Positions 4,162 to 5,057 of a DNA stretch of 5,057 bases are shown here, piece by piece. Made by a program: the position numbers and the translations under genes. The stretch is taken from contig JAAOXY010000097.1 in NCBI GenBank assembly GCA_018221065.1, positions 1 to 5,057 of the forward strand. Direction: 5' to 3'. This stretch comes from Candidatus Aenigmatarchaeota archaeon (GTDB lineage Archaea; Aenigmatarchaeota; Aenigmatarchaeia; Aenigmatarchaeales; Aenigmatarchaeaceae). Within the stretch, counting starts at the first letter, position 1. Each line of letters begins with the position of its first letter. Under the pieces are notes generated by a model. It was not told where the DNA came from. It did not search any database and saw only the letters and a list, made by a program, of their open reading frames with translations.

Positions 4162-5057
4162 ATGAAGTATGAGACATTCAAAGAAGGTAAAGTGAACGTA
4201 ACAGTACCTAAAGGTGCTGTTTATGAAAGAAATGTATTCTTTAATCCAGCAGCAGAATTAACAAGAGATATTTCTGTTGCAGCTCTTCAAGTATTCCAGA
4301 AAAAGTTCGACAGTTCGTTGATTGTCTGTGATGCATTGTCTGGGTCAGGTTCGAGAGGTTTAAGATACGCAAAAGAAGTAAAAAAGGTAAAAAGTGTTGT
4401 ACTGAATGATAAAAATCCTATTTCCATTAAAATTATCAAAAAAAATATTAAACAAAATAAACTTGAGAAGAAGTGTGTAGCTGTAAAAAAAGATGCTAAC
4501 TTGTTAATGAGAGAAAATGTTTACAATGTTATTGATATTGATCCTTTTGGATCTCCTACACTTTTCTTAGATTCTGCTGCAAAATCAATCTATCATTCTG
4601 GTTTGTTAATGGTAACTGCTACTGATCTTATGGTATTGTCTGGTGTCTGTCCTGATGCTTGCTTTAAAAAATATGGAGTAAGATCTATGAAAGCTGAATA
4701 TTATTCTGAACTTGGTGCTAGAATAATAATATCTTCAATTATTCGTGCATTGGCAAAAAGAGATAGAGCATTTATTCCGTTATTGACATTTGTAGAGAAA
4801 CATTATGTTAGAACCATAGGAATGATTGGTCCTGCAAGTAAATTGACAAAGAGTATAAAGGAATTTGATTATGTTACTGAAGGAAATAAAACTATAGGTC
4901 CTGTTTATCTTGGTCCTATACAAGATAAAAATTTCTGTAAAGATGTAAAAAAGGAAATTGAGAATAGAAAGTTCAGACTAGCAAAAAAAGAAATTAAACT
5001 AATGGACATGATAATTGGAGAAGCAGATATGCCTGCATTTTATTATGATATTCATAA
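4162..5057 (+). CDS. trm1: tRNA (guanine(26)-N(2))-dimethyltransferase Trm1 (3' end missing at window edge)
   Basis: Trm1 uses S-adenosylmethionine to methylate N2 of guanine 26, between the D and anticodon stems of tRNA. The visible 298 residues have the family hallmarks: VYERNVFFNPAAELTRDISV at 20-39; the Rossmann-fold SAM motif DALSGSGSRGLRYAKE at 57-72; an acidic strand end at N82-D83; the catalytic DIDPFGSP at 125-132; ATDLMVLSGVCPDAC at 153-167 followed by KYG; the Y-E-LG-RI pattern around 181-188; GPVYLGPI at 246-253; and PAFYYDIH at 291-298, which in the family leads into the C-terminal domain. Full-length archaeal proteins are near 380 residues, so perhaps 80 are missing beyond the edge. 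ATG at 4162 is the natural start for the conserved N-terminus. The gene is divergent from the isoprenoid operon with no functional link evident. Unlike many homologues, the stretch before GPVYLGP (217-245) contains no cysteines, so a zinc-binding Cys cluster appears absent. The SAM motif has GSGSRG where ATGLRG-like forms are common. Confidence 0.93.
   Translation, partial: MKYETFKEGKVNVTVPKGAVYERNVFFNPAAELTRDISVAALQVFQKKFDSSLIVCDALSGSGSRGLRYAKEVKKVKSVVLNDKNPISIKIIKKNIKQNKLEKKCVAVKKDANLLMRENVYNVIDIDPFGSPTLFLDSAAKSIYHSGLLMVTATDLMVLSGVCPDACFKKYGVRSMKAEYYSELGARIIISSIIRALAKRDRAFIPLLTFVEKHYVRTIGMIGPASKLTKSIKEFDYVTEGNKTIGPVYLGPIQDKNFCKDVKKEIENRKFRLAKKEIKLMDMIIGEADMPAFYYDIH

Noticed and set aside
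1..5057. Origin in a mevalonate-using bacterium such as a Patescibacterium.
   Set aside because: Trm1 is mainly archaeal/eukaryotic and the Trm1 gene has a box A at leaderless spacing without a Shine-Dalgarno site. The idea is less likely rather than excluded, since no ribosomal marker is present.

Overview
The window is compact, AT-rich prokaryotic DNA and most likely archaeal, perhaps from a small-genome (DPANN-like) lineage. Three things suggest this: a Trm1-type tRNA (guanine-26) dimethyltransferase, found mainly in archaea and eukaryotes; a short divergent intergenic region with archaeal box A-like TATA elements and an apparently leaderless Trm1 gene; and a mevalonate-pathway isoprenoid operon headed by a short-chain trans-prenyl diphosphate synthase. 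Genus-level placement is not possible from the sequence alone, and a bacterium with a mevalonate pathway is a less likely alternative.

Layout. Positions 4054 down to 1 (minus strand) hold one tightly packed operon of five genes: a geranylgeranyl/farnesyl diphosphate synthase-like gene (3032-4054), type I isopentenyl diphosphate isomerase (2499-3017), diphosphomevalonate decarboxylase (1507-2502), mevalonate kinase (493-1494) and a GHMP kinase read as phosphomevalonate kinase (500 down to the window edge, incomplete). Gaps are 14 and 12 nt, and two junctions overlap by 4 and 8 nt, so the genes should be co-transcribed and partly translationally coupled. Positions 4055-4161 are a 107-nt divergent promoter region. 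From 4162 to the right edge a plus-strand gene encodes Trm1; its last part lies outside the window.

How the genes work together. Mevalonate is phosphorylated twice (mevalonate kinase, phosphomevalonate kinase), decarboxylated to isopentenyl diphosphate (diphosphomevalonate decarboxylase), isomerised to dimethylallyl diphosphate (Idi-1) and condensed to a C15-C20 allylic diphosphate (prenyl synthase), the precursor of archaeal ether lipids. Gene order runs nearly backwards relative to the pathway. The main point of interest is that this is the classical, eukaryote/bacteria-style lower pathway with a type I isomerase. Most archaea instead use a modified route (phosphomevalonate dehydratase/decarboxylase plus isopentenyl phosphate kinase) and a type II isomerase. 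The upper-pathway enzymes (HMG-CoA synthase and reductase) are not in this window. I see no mobile elements, CRISPR arrays, RNA genes or gene-free stretches over 300 bases.
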